A DNA stretch of 64,000 nucleotides from DASTCZ01 sp963704455. Lineage in GTDB: Bacteria; Acidobacteriota; Terriglobia; Acidiferrales; UBA7541. The notes under the pieces were generated by a model. It was not told the origin of the DNA. It did not search any database and was given only the letters and a program-made list of their open reading frames with translations. The stretch is taken from the NCBI GenBank assembly GCA_963704455.1, contig OY969905.1, forward strand, positions 3,224,001 through 3,288,000, written 5' to 3'. Shown here piece by piece: positions 49,859 to 58,424 of this stretch (the stretch's first letter is position 1; each line of letters opens with the position of its first letter). The position numbers and the translations under genes were made by a program.

Positions 49859-51160
49859 ATGTCCACGCTATCGAAGGCAGTCCCGCAGCCAGTTGCTCCG
49901 CGCATGGTGCCTCGCGAGGATCTAAATACATTCCGCATCGCCCAGCTTCAATTTGACATGGCCGCTGAATTCCTGAAGCTCGATCAGGGCCTGCGCCAAA
50001 TTCTCCGCACGCCGAAGCGCATCCTGGAAGTATCCATCCCCGTGAAGCAGGATAACGGCCAGGTGAAAGTGTTCACCGGGTTTCGCGTGCAGCATAACGT
50101 CGCGCGCGGCCCGGCCAAGGGTGGCATCCGTTACCATCCAAGCGTCACGCTCGACGAAGTGAAAGCGCTTGCGGCGTGGATGACGTGGAAAACCGCCACG
50201 GTCAACATCCCCTACGGCGGCGCGAAGGGCGGCATCATCTGCGACCCCAAGCGCATGTCCAAGGGCGAGCTCGAACGCATGACGCGCCGCTACGCTTACG
50301 AAATCATGCCCATCATTGGCCCGGAGAAAGACATCCCCGCGCCTGACGTTTACACCGACTCGCAAACCATGGCGTGGATTATGGACACTTACGCAATGGT
50401 TTCCGGAGAGGCTGTGCCCAGCGTCGTTACCGGGAAACCCATTTCGCTCGGAGGCTCGGAAGGGCGTGGCGACGCTACTGCGCGTGGCTGCATGTATGTG
50501 ATTGAAGAGGCGTGCAAAGCTAAGAAGATCAACCTTCGTGGCGCCACCGTTGCCATTCAAGGTTTCGGCAATGCGGGCTCCGTGGCGGCGCGGCTGCTTG
50601 CTGAGAAAAAAGCCAAAATTGTCGCTATCAGCGATTCGCGCGGCGGCGTTCACAATTCGCGCGGCATTGACCCCACCAAGGCGCTTCGTTACAAGGAGCG
50701 TTCCGGCACAGTGGTGGGCATGCCCGGAGCTTCGCGCATGACCAATGACGACCTGCTCACCATGAAGTGCGACATCCTAATCCCTGCCGCGCTCGAAAAC
50801 GTGATCACCCTGCATAACGCCGACGCGATCAAAGCGAAAATTATCGCCGAAGCGGCGAACGGCCCAACAACTCCGCACGCGGATGAAGTCCTCGCGCGGC
50901 GCGGAATATTTCTTCTGCCCGACATCCTGGCGAATGCAGGCGGCGTCACGGTCAGCTATTTTGAGTGGGCGCAGGATCTGCAGGGTTACTTCTGGAGCGT
51001 CGAAGACGTCAACGCAAAGCTCCAGGCCGTGATGTCGCGCGCATTCCAGACGGTCTTCGAGACCAGCCGCAAATTCCACACGCACATGCGCAACGCCGCC
51101 TACATAGTTGCCGTAGGGCGCGTCGCCGAAGCAACCACTACGCGCGGCTTGTTCCCGTGA
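49859..51160 (+). CDS. gdhA: Glutamate dehydrogenase (Glu/Leu/Phe/Val family)
   Basis: 433 residues, start supported by AGGGAGA. The catalytic lysine is K123 in PYGGAKGGI; substrate lysines K87 and K111 are also present (GPAKGGIRYHP; WMTWKTATV). The Rossmann domain has VAIQGFGNAGS. The size fits the hexameric GDH group of about 420-450 residues. It interconverts glutamate and 2-oxoglutarate; coenzyme preference cannot be judged. It is transcribed alone and is followed by a hairpin. Confidence 0.93.
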   Translation: MSTLSKAVPQPVAPRMVPREDLNTFRIAQLQFDMAAEFLKLDQGLRQILRTPKRILEVSIPVKQDNGQVKVFTGFRVQHNVARGPAKGGIRYHPSVTLDEVKALAAWMTWKTATVNIPYGGAKGGIICDPKRMSKGELERMTRRYAYEIMPIIGPEKDIPAPDVYTDSQTMAWIMDTYAMVSGEAVPSVVTGKPISLGGSEGRGDATARGCMYVIEEACKAKKINLRGATVAIQGFGNAGSVAARLLAEKKAKIVAISDSRGGVHNSRGIDPTKALRYKERSGTVVGMPGASRMTNDDLLTMKCDILIPAALENVITLHNADAIKAKIIAEAANGPTTPHADEVLARRGIFLLPDILANAGGVTVSYFEWAQDLQGYFWSVEDVNAKLQAVMSRAFQTVFETSRKFHTHMRNAAYIVAVGRVAEATTTRGLFP

Positions 51161-51165
51161 AGAAC

Positions 51166-51200
51166 TGACACCCCCAGTTTCAGAAAGAGACGGGGGTTCA
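51166..51200 (+). terminator. Hairpin downstream of gdhA
   Basis: TGA-c-ACCCCC pairs with GGGGGT-TCA, and inside it GTTTC pairs with GAGAC around an AGAAA loop. It begins 6 bp after the stop. The following T-tract is weak (TTCCATTT). Confidence 0.55.
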
Positions 51201-51384
51201 TTCCATTTGCGGCCGGCCGGAATCCCTTCATCGCGGGCTTTATTTCGTTTACAATCTGTCCGCAAAGTTCTTCGAAAGATTGGATACATGTTCGAAACGA
51301 ACGTGTCACAGCGATCGGGAAAGTTTCAACCTGTGTTCTCTCAACGATCCGGAAATCCTCGGCACTGGCTAACAGCGGGCACCC

Positions 51385-52386
51385 ATGATTGAAGCATTGG
51401 AGGTCGGCCGACTTTATTCGAACGAAGAGATTTTTCGATCTCTCAAGGTATCTAACGCCGGAGGAATTCGCCTTGCGTTACAAGACAAAGCAGTCATGAG
51501 GGCGGTTATCATGACCTCTCTGCAATCGTTCCACAGTGCCAGCGAGAATCCATATCACGACAGAATTGAGGGAGGTACCCTGACGTACACGGCCGCTGGA
51601 AAACTCGGCCAGCAGACGCTCGCCGGTGCGAATAGTCGCCTTATCGAGCAGACCACTTTCAATTTCCCGATACACGGATTCATTCTCACAGCCAGTAGAA
51701 GAGATAAGTCAGTGGGGCCGGGGCGCTGGGAGTACCTCGGACTTCTGGAGTACCTTCGACACTACCCCGATACACAGCTCGACGCAGACGGAAGTGTTCG
51801 GAAGGTTTGGCTCTTCGAATTCCGCATCCACAATGAACATAGGATTGTGCCGCTTGCCAACGACATGGCAATTTCCGGGGACGTACTTGGCGCGTCGCGG
51901 CTCCAACCCCCGAACGACCTAACCGACAGCGAAATCATCGGACACACCGATGATCCGCAGAGCGAAAAGACTAGGCTAGCCGAGCAGGTGCGTGGAAAGC
52001 TGCTGGCGATGGAACCGAGAAAGTTCGAGTTCTTTCTTAAAGACTTGTTAGTTCACTGCGGATTCCGGGACGTGTGCGTTACAAAATTTAGCTCAGACGG
52101 CGGCGTTGATGTCAACGCGAGGGTAGGGAATCGCATTTGGATGTTTGAAGACACGCTGGTTCAGGTGCAGGCGAAGCGCTGGCTGCATTCCGTCGGACGC
52201 AAAGAGGTTGCCGAGTTGCGTGGCAGCTTGCAACCGTTTGCCAGAGGTGCCGTAATCACGACCAGCCATTTTTCAAGGGCAGCAATAAATGAGGCGATTG
52301 AAGAAGGAAAGCTTCCAATTGCCTTAGTCGATGGCTTCAGGCTCTCTCAAATCGTGCTTGAGGAGAAATTCCGCGTGCCCGAATGA
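51385..52386 (+). CDS. Mrr-type restriction endonuclease with N-terminal SRA/YDG-like domain
   Basis: 333 residues. The C-terminal third is an Mrr nuclease: GGVDV (239-243, Asp242) and VQAKRW (261-266, Q-x-K) form the D...QxK variant of the PD-(D/E)xK site, then GAVITTSHFSRAA. The N-terminal part (about 10-165: YSNEEIF, GGIRLALQDK, YTAAGKLGQQTLAGAN, YLGLLEY) resembles modified-base-reading SRA/YDG domains of type IV restriction enzymes. It probably cleaves DNA with modified cytosine or other foreign marks. No methylase is adjacent, consistent with type IV. Confidence 0.75.
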   Translation: MIEALEVGRLYSNEEIFRSLKVSNAGGIRLALQDKAVMRAVIMTSLQSFHSASENPYHDRIEGGTLTYTAAGKLGQQTLAGANSRLIEQTTFNFPIHGFILTASRRDKSVGPGRWEYLGLLEYLRHYPDTQLDADGSVRKVWLFEFRIHNEHRIVPLANDMAISGDVLGASRLQPPNDLTDSEIIGHTDDPQSEKTRLAEQVRGKLLAMEPRKFEFFLKDLLVHCGFRDVCVTKFSSDGGVDVNARVGNRIWMFEDTLVQVQAKRWLHSVGRKEVAELRGSLQPFARGAVITTSHFSRAAINEAIEEGKLPIALVDGFRLSQIVLEEKFRVPE

Positions 52387-52426
52387 GACCCCGCGGCTGG
52401 AAAGACCAAATTAATGGAGACAATCT

Positions 52427-52663
52427 ATGAAGAGTACTGAGTGGTTCAGGAGCCGCGCAAAGGAGTTGTATCACGAGGAAGGCGAAATCGAAATCGATGA
52501 AGACGCACGCGTATCCACCGGCGTTGATCAGGGTGCATATGTCCGAGCGTGGGTCTGGGTGCCGTTTGAAACTACGCATCCATCAGCGGCGACACGGGGG
52601 CCTCGAAAAAAAAGAGTTTCGGTGCGGAGCCGACTTAGGAAGCGTGTTGCCCGAGGGACCTAG
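52427..52663 (+). CDS. Small acidic protein of unknown function
   Basis: 78 residues, with GGAGAC 6 nt before ATG 52427. The first 48 residues (WFRSRAKELYHEEGEIEID, VSTGVDQGAYVRAWVWVP) look like a recurring small bacterial protein; the remaining Arg/Lys-rich 30 residues do not and may reflect a frameshift. It lies 40 bp after the restriction gene. No function is known. Confidence 0.5.
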   Translation: MKSTEWFRSRAKELYHEEGEIEIDEDARVSTGVDQGAYVRAWVWVPFETTHPSAATRGPRKKRVSVRSRLRKRVARGT

Positions 52664-52779
52664 TGCACATACGAAGTCACCCGGAGAGGAAAGGAACCCC
52701 GATCGGCTCAAGCCTATCTGACGCTTTCCGATAGAAGAGTACCCTATTCACGAATCAAGAAAAGGAAGCACTAACTATG

Positions 52780-52903
52780 TAAGATCCAAGTGGGACACGC
52801 TCCCCACCCTGGAAGGTCATGGGCAAAGAAACTTCAACCCGGCAAGTCCAAAGAAGAAATTACCGAGACAATCCGCTCTCACATCCATAAGACACACGAA
52901 TAG
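52780..52903 (+). pseudogene. Possible remnant of a small ORF
   Basis: An ATG at 52780 behind an AAAAGGAAG Shine-Dalgarno is followed at once by TAA. One base out of phase, a frame reads KIQVGHAPHPGRSWAKK and then KEEITETIRSHIHKTHE to a stop at 52903. This looks like a short gene with a damaged start, or a ~37-residue ORF beginning at GTG. The surrounding 52664-53065 otherwise holds only a hairpin. Confidence 0.25.
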
Positions 52904-52963
52904 TGCGACAGCTGTAAAAATTTCCCCTTGCGTGCAACGGATGCAGCGCGTACATTTTGATTT

Positions 52964-53005
52964 GCCGGCTTGTCCCCTGCATTCGGGCCCAGCCGGCTAT
53001 TTTTG
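52964..53005. terminator. Hairpin with T-tract before thiD
   Basis: GCCGGCT (52964-52970) pairs with AGCCGGC (52991-52997), with inner CCC/GGG, followed by TATTTTTG. It is about 60 bp before the thiD start and would end transcription from the upstream genes, or act as an attenuator. Confidence 0.5.
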
Positions 53006-53065
53006 CCTCTCACGCATGCATGGCACAAAAACGAGAGGCGCCAAGAAGAAGAGGGAAGAAAAGAC

Positions 53066-53947
53066 TTGAGCAATCATATTCATCCTGCGCCGCCGATTGT
53101 GTTAGTGATCGCCGGTTTTGATCCTTCGTGCGGCGCGGGCATTGCGGCCGATTTGAAAACGATTGCGGCTCACAATGGTTACGGCGTCGCCGCCGTAACC
53201 GCAGTCACTGTGCAATCCACGCAGGGCGTGCTCAGCGTTCACGCAATTCAGCCGGCCACGCTTCGCGCGCAACTGGACGCACTCGCACAAGACATAAAGC
53301 CCTGCGCCATTAAAATTGGCATGCTGGCCACTAAAGCGAATGCATCTGTCGTTGCGGAATTCCTTGAACATTTCAAGAAGACGCCGATCGTGCTCGATCC
53401 TGTAATCATGCCCTCTTCTGGCGGCGTGGAATTGCTGGACGCGGGCGGCGTGAAATTCCTCGCCGAGGAACTCCTCAAGCTCGCGACGGTTGTCACACCC
53501 AACATCGCGGAAGCCGCGCTGCTGAGCGGCATGGAAATCAAAGATGTCGCGGGAATGGAAGCCGCGGCGCGCAAACTTGTCGAACGCGGCGCGCGCGCAG
53601 TGGTCATCAAGGGCGGCCACATGGAAAAGCCCATTGACGTTCTTTTTGACGGCGCCGAGATTCTTACGCTCGGCGGCGATCAAGTGAAAACGCTGAACAC
53701 TCACGGCTCCGGCTGCACATTCGCATCGGCCATCGCCGCGCAGCTTGCCGCGGGCCGCCCGCTTTGCGATGCTGTGCTGCTCGCGAAAACCTACGTGCAG
53801 AAGGCCATCGAACATGGGTTCGCCATCGGCAAAGGCGCCGGCCCGCTGGATCACTTTTATCGCACGCATCAGGAGCCGCCCACGCGCGGCGTGCACGAAG
53901 TCCCGCAGCACGGAATGCATCCCGCCGCCGAGCCCGCAGCACATTGA
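53066..53947 (+). CDS. thiD: Hydroxymethylpyrimidine/phosphomethylpyrimidine kinase
   Basis: 293 residues from TTG 53066, with GAGGGAAG upstream; no ATG fits. The opening IVLVIAGFDPSCGAGIAADLKT, VTAVTVQSTQGV, KIGMLA, VLDPVIMPSSGG, PNIAEAALLSG and the anion-hole THGSGCTFASAIAA identify ThiD. It phosphorylates the thiamine pyrimidine moiety twice. A His/Pro-rich 25-residue tail follows the conserved domain. The stop overlaps the maf start (TTGA). Confidence 0.92.
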   Translation: MSNHIHPAPPIVLVIAGFDPSCGAGIAADLKTIAAHNGYGVAAVTAVTVQSTQGVLSVHAIQPATLRAQLDALAQDIKPCAIKIGMLATKANASVVAEFLEHFKKTPIVLDPVIMPSSGGVELLDAGGVKFLAEELLKLATVVTPNIAEAALLSGMEIKDVAGMEAAARKLVERGARAVVIKGGHMEKPIDVLFDGAEILTLGGDQVKTLNTHGSGCTFASAIAAQLAAGRPLCDAVLLAKTYVQKAIEHGFAIGKGAGPLDHFYRTHQEPPTRGVHEVPQHGMHPAAEPAAH

Positions 53948-54567
53948 GTCCGTCAAATTTTCCCCGCGAGTTCATTGATAGCACCATAAAATTGGTTCTC
54001 GCATCGGGCTCTCCGCGTCGCGCGGAGATTCTCACCGCCGCCGGAATTCGATTTGAAATTCATCCAGCGGAAGTGGATGAATCACCAGTGTCCGGTGAGA
54101 CGCCAATACAATTGGCCGAGCGCCTCGCCAGCGCGAAAGCGGAAGCTGTCGTGCCAGATTTTTCTCACGATAAAGACGTAATCATCCTCGCTGCGGATAC
54201 CGTTGTTTCACTCGATGCGGAGAGCCTGGGCAAGCCAAAGGATTCCGCCGGTGCCCGTGCGATGCTCCGCAAGCTCCGCGGCCGCGAACATCAGGTCATC
54301 ACCGGCATTTCACTCGTTCGCATTGCGGATGGCGCGCGGTATACGGGCAGCGAAATTACGCGCGTGTGGTTTTCTCCGATGACGGATCGAGAGGTGGACG
54401 CATACGTCTTAACCGGCGAGCCGCTCGGCAAGGCGGGCGCCTATGCCATTCAGGGCCTCGCCGGACGCTACATCCCGCGCATCGAAGGCTGCTACTTCAA
54501 CGTGGTGGGTTTGCCGATCGCCCGCGTGTGGCAAGCGCTCGCGGATTTCGGCTGGCTGCGAGCTTAA
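53944..54567 (+). CDS. maf: Maf-family nucleoside triphosphate pyrophosphatase
   Basis: 207 residues from TTG 53944, which overlaps the thiD stop. The conserved LVLASGSPRRAEIL, a DESP segment, LAERLASAKAEAV, ILAADTVVSLD and ITGISLVRI are followed by YAIQGLAGRYIPRIEGCYFNVVGLPI. It hydrolyses non-canonical or canonical NTPs (dTTP/UTP type) and is linked to septum arrest in other bacteria. The first 18 residues are unconserved, so the true start may be a later TTG. Confidence 0.9.
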   Translation: MSPSNFPREFIDSTIKLVLASGSPRRAEILTAAGIRFEIHPAEVDESPVSGETPIQLAERLASAKAEAVVPDFSHDKDVIILAADTVVSLDAESLGKPKDSAGARAMLRKLRGREHQVITGISLVRIADGARYTGSEITRVWFSPMTDREVDAYVLTGEPLGKAGAYAIQGLAGRYIPRIEGCYFNVVGLPIARVWQALADFGWLRA

Positions 54568-54583
54568 CACTCAATTTCATCCC

Positions 54584-54603
54584 AAAAACAAAACGAGCGG
54601 CCA
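54584..54603 (+). repeat. 20-bp direct repeat, left copy (flanks MFS/TetR cassette)
   Basis: AAAAACAAAACGAGCGGCCA occurs here and again at 57057-57076. The right copy continues into a full terminator hairpin; the left copy stops at its left arm. The gap 54568-54832 contains no gene. Confidence 0.7.
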
Positions 54604-54832
54604 AACCCATGAATTATCATCCTGAAGGGCGCCGTTTGCATCCCGACGTCTTTCACCGGGAGGCGATTTATCGGCCTGATGGATCTGCTTTTGCCTTTCA
54701 CAATTCACCGCGCATGACCACTCTGTCCAAAAAACGGTAGTGGGTCAGTTTACGGATGGCGCGCTATTAATCCGAAATCGGAGCCCCTCGCCAAATGGAC
54801 CCCCATTTCGCTCAACGGTAAGCTCCGGGTGC

Positions 54833-56080
54833 TTACTCAATCCCCCGCACTTGCTTCTGGAACGAAGCTCCGGCGGCAGCCAGCACCATTAGCCCGCCAG
54901 CGAGCAGAAACATGAGCTTCAAGCTCCACGCAACCAAGAATCCTGCAACAGCGAGGGAGATGGGGGTTATTCCGTAAGAGGCAAGCATGAGCACGCTAGC
55001 AACTCGCCCGCGCACCGCGACATCGATCCGCTGCATGATCCAGGCGCCGATGTGGACGTTGACCATTCCCGCCGCTGCGCCCATGATCAGCAGCACGCCG
55101 GCGATGCTCCACACCTTCCCCAGCATGCCGATGGATCCCAAGCTGACACCCAACGCCAACGACACCAAAAGAATCATCGAGCCGCGCTGGCGAATCTTCC
55201 AAACACCGGCCAGAAGCGCGCCTAGCAAACTCCCCGCGGCAATCGCCGAGATCATTATGCCGAACGCGGAAGGCGAGCCGAATCTTGTCTTGGTCAAATA
55301 GGCCAGACCAATCGAAACCGGCCCTGCGATGCAGAAGTTAACGACCATGACCAGCAGCATTAGCGAGCGAAGCGGCACATCCTTTCCCACATAGGCGATT
55401 CCCTCCAGGATCGAGTGCAACATCGGCTTCCGGACAGCGTGAGGTTTAGGTGGATCCGGCAGCTTCCACAGTGCGCCAATGATGAACAAGAAACTGATCG
55501 CATCCGCGAAAAAGGCCCATGCCACACCCAGCGTTTTGATCACAAACCCTGCTGGAATTGGACCAACAATGGTAGTCATCTGCGCCGTGCTTTGGCTGAC
55601 CGACCTTGCCGCAACCATTTGTTCGCGTTTCACCAGCGAGGGCATATACGCCGTTTGCGCAGGAACGGCAAATGCATCGGACACGCCAAAAGCAACCGCC
55701 AGAGCGTACAGCTCCCAGGTTCGCAGGACGCGCAGCCAAACCAGAACACCGATCACCGCGACCCAGATCGTGCGCGCCATCGCCGTGGCAATCATGATCT
55801 TGCGCGCGGACATGCGATCGCTGACGGCGCCGCCCATCAGCATCAGCAGAGCGCGCGGAATAGCCCCGGCCATCAAGATCGCGCCCATGGCCACAGCGGA
55901 GCCGGTCTGCAGCAGGACGAGCCAGGGCAAAGCAACAAAATAGAACTGGTCGCCCAGCAGCGAAATCGTTCCGCCGACGAGCCAGAGGCGATAATTCGGG
56001 TTGCGCAGCGGATGCTCGACGGTTGAAGCGGAAATGGTTTCGGCGGGAACGGACGCATTCGTGATGGTTGCGGTGGCCAT
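54833..56080 (-). CDS. MFS transporter, EntS/MefA-like exporter
   Basis: 415 residues from ATG 56080, with CTGAGGAGA upstream. Twelve membrane helices; the first loop reads GGAVSDRMSARKIM (MFS motif A). YRLWLVGGTISLLGDQFYFVALPWL opens the transporter, as in macrolide or tetracycline efflux pumps of the DUF894 branch. It is divergent from a TetR-type gene, with a 26-bp palindromic operator between them, so efflux is probably induced by a ligand of the regulator. Confidence 0.85.
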   Translation of the reverse strand: MATATITNASVPAETISASTVEHPLRNPNYRLWLVGGTISLLGDQFYFVALPWLVLLQTGSAVAMGAILMAGAIPRALLMLMGGAVSDRMSARKIMIATAMARTIWVAVIGVLVWLRVLRTWELYALAVAFGVSDAFAVPAQTAYMPSLVKREQMVAARSVSQSTAQMTTIVGPIPAGFVIKTLGVAWAFFADAISFLFIIGALWKLPDPPKPHAVRKPMLHSILEGIAYVGKDVPLRSLMLLVMVVNFCIAGPVSIGLAYLTKTRFGSPSAFGIMISAIAAGSLLGALLAGVWKIRQRGSMILLVSLALGVSLGSIGMLGKVWSIAGVLLIMGAAAGMVNVHIGAWIMQRIDVAVRGRVASVLMLASYGITPISLAVAGFLVAWSLKLMFLLAGGLMVLAAAGASFQKQVRGIE

Positions 56081-56152
56081 AAACAGTCTCCTCAGAATTG
56101 TTGTCGACGGGGAAAGCCAGAAAGCATCAGGCGCTCTCTCTGCCGTTGTTAG

Positions 56153-56178
56153 ATGTAAATGTATATTTACATTTACAT
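56153..56178. promoter_or_regulatory. Palindromic operator between the MFS and TetR genes
   Basis: Perfect 11-bp arms ATGTAAATGTA (56153-56163) and TACATTTACAT (56168-56178) around TATT. It is central in the 142-bp divergent region and is the expected TetR-family binding site covering both promoters. Confidence 0.75.
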
Positions 56179-56222
56179 TCGTGTCAAGTATTATTTTGCC
56201 GGGGTGATATAAAGGAAAGGCC

Positions 56223-56879
56223 ATGGCCAACAAGACGCTCGCTCCCCAACAAGCCCGCAGCAGGGAATCGTTTCGTAAGTTGATGAAGGCAGCGGCGGAA
56301 GTCCTCGGACAGCACGGACTGGAGGGCGCCACGATTCCGCGGATCGCACAGCACGCGGGATTGACGCCCGGGGCCATCTATCGCCGTTTTCCTGACAAGG
56401 AAGCACTGCTCGAAGCGGTGATTCTCCGCATCTTGGAGCGTCAGGACGAGAGGCTGCGCATGATGTTTACGACCGCCATGGCGCGCCAGATTCCGCTTGC
56501 CGTGTTTGCCGAGCAGCTCATCAACAACATGCTGGTCAGCTATCGCGCCAACGCCGGACTGATGCGTGCCCTCCGCCAGTTCGCGCAGAGCCGCGATCAC
56601 GCGTCGTTTTACAGGAAAGTAACTAGGCTGGAGATGCGCACCTACCAGTACCTGGTCGAGTTGTTCTTGGTACATCGGAAGGATGTCAAGCATCCCGACC
56701 CGCAAACGGCGGTTTCATTTGCCCTTATGATGCTGATCAGCACTCTGGTTGAGCTGATTCTGGTGGATCATGATATGCAGACCTGGCAGGCCGTGATCCC
56801 AAGAGACGACCAGACGCTTAAGAGCGAGCTCCTGCGCTCTTTTCTGAGATATTTGGGCATCGAGCATAAGAATAACTGA
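56223..56879 (+). CDS. TetR-family transcriptional regulator
   Basis: 218 residues. The N-terminal helix-turn-helix is LMKAAAEVLGQHGLEGATIPRIAQHAGLTPGAIYRRFPDKEALLEAV (listed in part; residues about 19-66). The ligand-binding domain is generic. It is divergent from the MFS exporter gene, with a shared palindrome. It probably represses both. Confidence 0.88.
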   Translation: MANKTLAPQQARSRESFRKLMKAAAEVLGQHGLEGATIPRIAQHAGLTPGAIYRRFPDKEALLEAVILRILERQDERLRMMFTTAMARQIPLAVFAEQLINNMLVSYRANAGLMRALRQFAQSRDHASFYRKVTRLEMRTYQYLVELFLVHRKDVKHPDPQTAVSFALMMLISTLVELILVDHDMQTWQAVIPRDDQTLKSELLRSFLRYLGIEHKNN

Positions 56880-57056
56880 ACGCTGCACCAATAATTACAG
56901 TCCGCCCCCGCTAGCCGCGCCCACCACGCCCACGGTTATCTCAATATTAGGCGCCTGAGTCGCTATCCGCGGAAGTGGCCATCCTCACATTCTGATTGAA
57001 GCTTCTGCGCGGTAGCTCCCGGTTCGACGGCTACTTGGAAACTGACCCAGTACGCA

Positions 57057-57091
57057 AAAAACAAAACGAGCGGCCATCTGGCCGCTCGTTT
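57057..57091. terminator. Bidirectional hairpin terminator (contains right copy of 20-bp repeat)
   Basis: AAACGAGCGGCC (57064-57075) pairs perfectly with GGCCGCTCGTTT (57080-57091) around ATCT. An A-rich run precedes it and TTTC follows, so it could stop transcripts from either side: the TetR gene or the Cys-rich gene. Confidence 0.7.
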
Positions 57092-57166
57092 CAGTTCTTC
57101 GATTGCGCCCTAAACCCGGCGCGGGCTAGCGCTTTTTTTTGTTCCGCTATCGCAGCTTCAACCTCG

Positions 57167-58063
57167 TCATAGGGCCAAGCACACACCGCTGGTGCAGATC
57201 GTTCCACCTGTGCAAACTAAGCCACATGTGCCGCAGTTATTGTTGTCGGCCATTATGTTCGTGCACGTCCCGGCGCAATTTGTCAATCCGGCCGAGCAGC
57301 CACAAGAACCAGCGTTGCAGACCTGGGTGGCCCGGCACTGATTGCCGCACGCGCCGCAGTTATTGGGGTCGGTCAACACGTTCACGCACCTTAGACTTGG
57401 CCCGCTTCCGCACACTTGCGGTTGGCCCGACGGACAAACGCACGCTCCCGCAGTGCAGGTCTGGGCTGCTGGGCAGATTGTAAAGCACGTCCCACAGTTA
57501 TTATTGTCAGTCATTAGGTTCGTGCACACGCCGGCGCAAAGTGCCTGCCCCGCCGTCGGACAGACGCAAGTACCACTAGTACAGATCTGTGCGGCTGGGC
57601 ACACGTTGCCGCACGCCCCGCAGTTATTTTTGTCGGTCATCACGTTCGTGCACGTGACGCCGCACAATGTCTGCCCGGTCGGGCAACCCGTGCACGCACC
57701 AGCGACGCAAGTCTGTCCTGCTACGCAAGTCTTCCCGCACGCTCCGCAGTTATTGGGGTCTGTCATCGTGTTCGTGCACGTACTGGCGCACATCGTCTGA
57801 CCGGCCGGGCAACCCGTGCACGTACCAGCGGTGCATGTCTCGCCGGCTGGGCATGCCTTGCCGCAGCCGCCGCAATTATTGGGGTCGGTCATTGTGTTCG
57901 TGCATGAGCTGCCGCACATCACTTGCCCCGCGGGGCAGCTCGAAGTGCAAACACCGGCGGCAATAGATTCTTGCGCGGCAGCGCGCCAATATCGGGCGCC
58001 ATGCGTGCGCAGAATCCGCATTGCGGATTGGAAAAAATCGATAGGATCTTGCGCCCGCTCCAC
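57167..58063 (-). CDS. Cysteine-rich tandem-repeat protein (six repeats)
   Basis: 298 residues to the first upstream ATG. From about residue 38, six repeats of about 40 residues follow the pattern C-P-x-G-Q-x-x-C-x3-C-x-N-x2-T-D-x-N-N-C-G-x-C-G-x2-C-x5-C-x2-G-x-C, like the Cys-rich 'stigma-type' repeats of myxobacteria and relatives. Such repeats form disulphide-rich extracellular stalks. Residues 1-37 have no signal peptide and are an out-of-phase reading of a MauD-like gene (57919-58293). The real N-terminus is therefore probably supplied by that gene through a frameshift, or is lost. Confidence 0.6.
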   Translation of the reverse strand: MERAQDPIDFFQSAMRILRTHGARYWRAAAQESIAAGVCTSSCPAGQVMCGSSCTNTMTDPNNCGGCGKACPAGETCTAGTCTGCPAGQTMCASTCTNTMTDPNNCGACGKTCVAGQTCVAGACTGCPTGQTLCGVTCTNVMTDKNNCGACGNVCPAAQICTSGTCVCPTAGQALCAGVCTNLMTDNNNCGTCFTICPAAQTCTAGACVCPSGQPQVCGSGPSLRCVNVLTDPNNCGACGNQCRATQVCNAGSCGCSAGLTNCAGTCTNIMADNNNCGTCGLVCTGGTICTSGVCLAL

Positions 58064-58293
58064 TGCGACAGTTTTTTCTGCTTTCCGCGCAGGTCAGGCA
58101 ATTCGAAGGAAGGCGCCACGGAACCCACGGCCAACCCCGGGGGAATTTCAACCTCTGGAGGGGCCTGGGGGGCGGCCGGAAAACCCAGCCGCATTTGGGC
58201 TAATTGCAGCTCGAGGGACTGCATCCGCAGCAGGATGCGTCCGTTCTGTCGCACCAGGCTATATCCAACCCAGCACCCCAAGGCAACAATCAT
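57919..58293 (-). pseudogene. Truncated MauD/TlpA-like thioredoxin-fold protein
   Basis: 124 residues. An N-terminal membrane anchor (IVALGCWVGYSLV) and heptad region (LLRMQSLELQLAQMRLG) are followed by the start of a thioredoxin fold: VGSVAPSFELPDLRGKQ and the redox site NPQCGFCARMAPDI. The fold breaks off after this first half, and the frame ends in unrelated sequence while the Cys-rich repeats begin in another phase. A single-base frameshift would join the two into one exported, membrane-anchored protein. Confidence 0.55.
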
Positions 58294-58390
58294 CTATGGA
58301 ATCAATGAGACCAAAAGGGGCATCTACAGCTCTGCCTCCAATTTCAGTCAAATCATGGCCCAAAAAAATATGAATTACATCCGCATCTAT

Positions 58391-58424
58391 ACCCTGTGTT
58401 CGCCTAAACCCTGTGTTCGCCTAA
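58391..58424. repeat. 17-bp tandem duplication
   Basis: ACCCTGTGTTCGCCTAA occurs twice without spacer (58391-58407, 58408-58424). It lies in the gene-free 58294-58707, where nothing else was recognised. Confidence 0.7.

Larger units (their letters stand above)
54604..57056. mobile_element. Possible inserted cassette: MFS exporter plus TetR regulator
   Basis: The segment is bounded by the 20-bp direct repeat (54584-54603 and 57057-57076). Near its ends it has inward-facing inverted repeats: TGGGTCAGTTT at 54741-54751 and its complement AAACTGACCCA at 57039-57049. A 16-bp match to the left one is found at 6742-6757, inverted. No transposase is seen, so this is at best a remnant or a recombination product. 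Confidence 0.35.

Noticed and set aside
57167..57960. Tandem DNA repeats as a CRISPR array or satellite
   Set aside because: The period of about 120 bp encodes a regular Cys-rich protein repeat with conserved Asn-Asn-Cys-Gly; repeats are diverged and there are no spacers.
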